Shown: in pieces, positions 60,415-64,000 of the stretch | Layout of the letters: the number at the start of each line of letters is the position of its first letter | How positions within the stretch are numbered: the first letter of the stretch is position 1 | NCBI GenBank assembly: GCA_037074705.1 | Contig: CM073590.1 | Coordinates: 219,076,746-219,140,745 of the forward strand | Source of the DNA: Zhengitettix transpicula | Taxonomy: Eukaryota > Arthropoda > Insecta > Orthoptera > Tetrigidae | Length of the DNA: 64,000 nt | Direction: 5' to 3' | Made by a program: the position numbers and the translations under genes | Notes under the pieces: generated by a model | Database searches by the model: none | What the model saw: the letters and a program-made list of their open reading frames with translations, nothing else | What the model was told of the DNA's origin: nothing

Positions 60415-60480
60415 AATGAAAAAATTTACGTCTGATTGAAAATATAAAATAATGAATAAAAAAGATACCCAATTCAGACA
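60415..60480 (-). repeat. PLE-A left-arm tip joined to PLE coding sequence
   Basis: Shows aaaatttacgtctgattg and aataaaaaagatacccaatt, the outer end of the family-A left arm. It breaks off at cagaca, directly against endonuclease coding sequence. This junction links family A to Penelope. Confidence 0.7.
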
Positions 60481-60882
60481 CCTCAAGCCAAATTTTTTCT
60501 CGTACTCCTTTATTACAAATTTCTACATCACAAATTTATCCAAATATTCAAAGAATATCAAATATCCATCATTGACAGATCCATTTCATACTTTATTAAC
60601 AACCACAAGGACCCACTTGACACCTACAGCAATCATTGAGTTGTTTACATAATCTTTTGCTCTAATAGTAATTCCTGCTACATAGGGCAAACAAAACGTT
60701 CCCTTAATACACGTATCAAGGAACATATGTCTGTTTAAAATTTCCCATTGATAAACATTCTGTTATATCCAAACATATAAACAATTCTGAACATACATTT
60801 GATTGGCAAAGTGCTACGATTTTAGACATTGATACTATGTACAATACCAGACTAATTTAAAAGTTGCTTCACATTAAATTAA
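60481..60882 (+). pseudogene. Penelope-like element: GIY-YIG endonuclease remnant
   Basis: The C-terminal endonuclease of Penelope elements nicks target DNA for insertion. Visible here: VVYIIFCSNSNSCYIG then QTKRSLNTRIKEHM (60640-60732), which is the GVYxIxC...YIGQTxRxLxxRxxEH signature including the CxxxC-type lead, the Tyr-Ile-Gly and the Arg and Glu/His positions. After a frame shift come KHINNSEHTFDWQSATILDI and MYNTRLI, the usual tail with the His and the 'DW..A.IL' segment. A TGA replaces the codon before VVY and another stop follows EHMSV. The upstream RT is absent. A family-A right arm follows at 61020. Confidence 0.85.
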
Positions 60883-61019
60883 TGTACAAACAGACATTAT
60901 TAATTGCTATGTTACCTTATTATTACGATAAATCTTTTGTTTACCAGTTGTCGTTGCTCACTTATTGTTACGCTAACCCTTCGGCTCTCCCATTGTCGTT
61001 GCGTTTTAGTCGCTTTTCA

Positions 61020-61151
61020 ATGTTGTCAACTGACAAGTACAGTTGTGTTTCTCTAGGCTCTTTTTAGCACCTGACGAAAGGCCCAAGGATCCCAGAAACG
61101 TGTTTATATTACCTTTTTGTCTGAATTGGCTATATTTCTTACTCATTATAT
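61020..61151 (+). repeat. PLE-A terminal arm (copy 8, right arm, downstream of coding)
   Basis: Reads gttgtcaactgacaagtaca, gtttctctaggctc, then CAC-CTGACGA (61071-61077), aaggcccaaggatcccaGAAACGTG, and ends gaattggctatatttctta. It lies about 140 bp after the endonuclease remnant on the same strand, so the hammerhead-like core is sense with respect to the element's ORF. Confidence 0.78.
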
Positions 61152-61362
61152 TTTATTTATATTGTAACGACGTTTCGATATCTATTTGTAACTTCTTTAG
61201 GTATTTCACAAATTAATATTATAAACTAGCACAACAAAACTATCAACAAGTTATTAAATTCACACAGTTTTGAAAGAGGATCCGAGGCACACAATCCGCT
61301 TAATGCTAATGAGATTGTAGCAAGACATGTACGTATCGAAACGTCGTTACAATATAAATAAA
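61152..61362. repeat. Fold-back element with perfect 29 bp TIRs (PLE family K)
   Basis: The first 29 bp (61152-61180, containing aacgacgtttcgata) and the last 29 bp (61334-61362) are exact reverse complements. On the minus strand the left arm has CTAAAGA (61200-61194), a short stem and GAAACGTC followed by GTTA, the same hammerhead-like order as PLE-A. It directly abuts the PLE-A arm. The perfect arms suggest a young insertion or gene conversion between arms. Confidence 0.65.
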
Positions 61363-61687
61363 AATTAAAATGTGTCTGCATAAGGTCATCAATTGTTTTA
61401 TAAATTCAAAAACAGACGTTAAAACTTTTAACAACAAAAATAAGTTTTCATGACGTTTTGTCCCTAATTTGGCTCATGAGGTTAAAAAGAGATATTTGAG
61501 ACCTTAATTATTCATTTAGGGAGAAAAAATTATTCAATAAATTGAAGTCGTATGAGTAATTTGTGCACCGTACACTAATGTCTTCAAAAATTATTATTAT
61601 TATTATTATATAAATATCTTTTGAGTAAAAAGTATACATTCCGTCCACTCATATACTAGTTTGTCCTATTGAGTGACAGTTTTGCCG
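61363..61687. other. AT-rich intergenic sequence
   Basis: Nothing recognised except a (TTA)n run at about 61590-61610. Confidence 0.5.
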
Positions 61688-61841
61688 TCTTTTAGGCGAA
61701 TGCCGGGTAGGATCCTTAAATCATACCCCGGGGTTCTAGTTAACCTCGGCTACCTTCCTCTACCCTTTCGCGTTCGCCCTTTCAAATCCCTAGGTATGAT
61801 ATTAAAGTGGACTTGCCACCACGGGGTTTAACATTATGTAG
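61688..61841 (+). repeat. Family-C retroposon fragment (old copy)
   Basis: Contains ttttaggcgaatgccgggta, ggatccttaaatcatac, ggctaccttcctctaccc and a diverged gtatgatattaaag block in family order. The 3' poly(A) end is lost. Confidence 0.65.
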
Positions 61842-61859
61842 ACTATCACTCTATAAAAA

Positions 61860-62500
61860 CCTTTCTTTCGTGGTTATCGAGCTTAAGAATTTGTTTGTAA
61901 GCATCTGTGGTGGACGTCAGCCTGGCCTGCAACAAATGAACACTTTTATTTCAGTAGATTAGGAATTGAGTAAAGTGCATTTTAGAGATTCCGAGTCTCT
62001 TCAGTCGGGCAATAAAATCAGCAGGAAACATTCACTGAGATTGGATTTCCGCTCGCTAAATTGTCATTCACTTCCCCACAGGAACTTCCAGAGTTCCCTC
62101 TTTATAGGCGCTTAACGTGTGCACTCATTCTCGGAGGAAAATTGTTTACTGCTTCGAATGTTATATATTTGAAGTTTGAAAAACTGATTCACCGCGGCGG
62201 AAAATAGCTTGCTTTGCGTAATGATGTGTGAAAAAGCTTCCGAGTTCTCTGATGTTTTAGAAATAAATCGTCTGTAAATGATGTCTGTCATGTTTTACTG
62301 TCTGTCGTTCCATTCCCTGGTCTGATCACTTTCCCTAGTGCTCCTTGAAAGCCTGTTTCTGTGTTATGAGAATCTATATATTACGGCTTCCCGCACATGT
62401 GACGGAAGCAGACGAATTTTGATACAATTTTTGAAGACGTGTAGTAGAAAACGTCACAAACCTACATTTTGAGAAATATTGGCGTTGGAAATCGTAGAAC
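61860..62500. promoter_or_regulatory. Candidate regulatory / conserved non-coding island 10
   Basis: Moderately GC-richer, non-repetitive sequence with a posterior-Hox-like gcaataaaatca (62009) and ctttataggcgc (62100). It has no long frame and no transposon ends. Boundaries are vague. Confidence 0.25.
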
Positions 62501-62939
62501 CCAAATAATTCAATTCTCGTTCAAAGTCGTATTATACTCTTTTCTTTGTCATATCGCGTTGTGCCGCAATAAAACTCTCGTCTCCAACCGAAGGCAGAAG
62601 TTCACAGTCCAAATGCAACTGCCATCTCTCATAAGTCCTCAGGTCTGAACTCCTGGTGCCACCTTCAAGGATACAACTGTATATTAGCTCTCTTAAAGTC
62701 AGAATTTATAGATGCCGGACGGACCAAGGGACACTTGTGTCAACAAGGTCAACTGAACCTTAAAGTCTTACTTCGTCGCCCACGAAGAAATTATTATTAA
62801 TTACCGTAATTGGCCACAATGTGACCTTATTTCATGGGCTATATTACACACAGACTTCTAGTTATCCCTTGATCTATCTTCAGATATTATGACTCTTTTA
62901 AGATATTTTAATGTAAACACAAGAAAAACTTTGTACATA
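62501..62939. other. Intergenic sequence
   Basis: Somewhat GC-richer up to about 62780; no gene or repeat is recognised. Confidence 0.45.
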
Positions 62940-63110
62940 ATTAAAATTAACAATTATATTAATGTGACTTATTTTTAAATAAATGTGAAAATCGCCAGCC
63001 TAGTAGTCAGAAAGTTTATTATCAAATGTATAACAATACAATTTAATAAACACAACGTTTCACACTTAATTTGGATCTCCTCTTCAGATGCACATTGAAT
63101 TTAATTCATT
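62940..63110 (-). repeat. Family-J repeat, copy 2 (hammerhead-like arm)
   Basis: Minus strand: GCAT, CTGAAGA (63087-63081), ggagatcc, GTGAAACGTTGTG, then the gataataaa and cacatttatttaaa blocks shared with 55215-55365. The box order again matches the Penelope arms. GGA/TCC could form a small stem II. Confidence 0.45.
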
Positions 63111-64000
63111 ATATAAAATATTTAAGGAAACATAATCTTACATGATAATTTATAACACAAATATGTCAAATGTATTATATAAAAATTTAGATCAGCAGAA
63201 TCTTCCTAAGTACGGTTTGCAGGTTGATACCGAAATGACTGTTACCGACACAGGTGTTAAGAGTATTGTATTTTAATTCACAACGGTAATAAAAAATTAT
63301 ATATTGCAATAAATTGATTACAATGACGAGGGATCATAAATTTTATTTTAATTATTGGTGTTTATATTTCACATTAGTGGACCAATCATTGCACCTAATA
63401 TCTAACAATTCGCTAATAAATAGGGAATAATACTTACATTTATCATCTAAAATCGTTACATTGTGCCAATCGATTTTTTTTAAAATAAATATATTTTGAC
63501 CCTCAAATTCAATAAATTATTGTCTTAAGTTATAAAATTTCATATTGATATTAAATGAAGTTCGATACTTTTACTTGTAAAAATAATTAAATTGAAATTT
63601 CTTTGTAGAGTATATAATTGGAAAATATTTTTATAATTTACAATCAACTTTTATTTTTATTCACGATTAACCATATACATCTGATTCAGGAAATTCATAA
63701 CTTTCATTGTTTGATGAATGCACGTTCCTTGAAGCAATATTCTTTTGAATAAAGATTTTATTGTATATTTATGTGAACTGAGTCTCTTTCGCACCATATG
63801 AGAATAAGTATAGTTTGAATTTTTGTTATTTCATCAATTTGTGCATTTGTCTCCACGGCGATGAAGAATTATGTTCTTTAATACGTATCCGTTCAACCTC
63901 AAGGCTGATTGTCATTGTTGTTACAAATAAAAATTCGACATTAAATTAAGTTCAGTTTAAAAATAAATTGTTCCATAAATCCAATATTCTCCAATAGAGG
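63111..64000. other. AT-rich intergenic sequence to window end
   Basis: No gene or repeat is recognised. The last bases (tctccaatagagg) resemble the start of the family-F diagnostic block, but the window ends there. Confidence 0.5.

Noticed and set aside
1..64000. CRISPR array, operon, prophage or other prokaryotic system
   Set aside because: The window has TA-flanked mariner, poly(A) retroposons, LTRs and Penelope remnants. There are no regular repeat-spacer arrays and no bacterial-type gene density.

Overview
The window looks like intergenic DNA from an insect-type nuclear genome. It is strongly AT-rich and contains no host gene, tRNA or rRNA that I can support. The longest open frames (about 150 codons or fewer) have no recognisable domain. 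Nearly everything identifiable is transposon debris: Penelope-like elements (PLEs), a mariner-family DNA transposon, solo LTRs, non-LTR retrotransposon fragments and tRNA-derived SINE pieces. The mariner type and the non-LTR tails fit an arthropod, most likely an insect. I cannot name the species.

Layout. 1-9.8 kb: a palindromic PLE-A derivative at the left edge, then two inverted copies of a PLE-B terminal unit (3.24-4.41 and 6.59-6.99 kb). The first is interrupted by two poly(A)-tailed family-C retroposons inserted at one site. 9.8-14 kb: a second PLE-A palindrome, a regulatory-looking island (10.5-11.1 kb), a tRNA-derived SINE and a complete but dead 1,264 bp mariner. 14-28 kb: mostly AT-rich sequence with family-C fragments, LINE-type tails, an (AT)n tract and one island near 23 kb. 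28-37 kb: three solo LTRs of one family, an RTE-like LINE remnant and three islands. 37-44 kb: more PLE-A arms, a 385 bp direct repeat holding a hammerhead-like fold, an inverted 164 bp duplication and two islands. 44-64 kb: a LINE RNase H fragment, further PLE arms, small hairpin/MITE elements, and at 59.8-61.2 kb PLE coding remnants (reverse transcriptase N-terminus and GIY-YIG endonuclease) next to a PLE-A arm.

How the parts relate. PLE-A terminal arms recur at nine or more places. The copy at 60.4-61.15 kb joins such arms to a GIY-YIG coding piece, which identifies the short palindromes elsewhere as coding-less Penelope derivatives. The arms of at least six distinguishable families (A, B, G, H, J, K) share a layout: CTGANGA, a short stem, GAAAC, then GT-rich sequence. 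This resembles the small hammerhead ribozymes known in Penelope elements. Scattered between transposons are about ten GC-richer islands with clustered homeodomain, POU, NK2, Runx-like and TALE-like sites. They read like non-coding enhancers of a developmental locus; this is inference and needs cross-species alignment.
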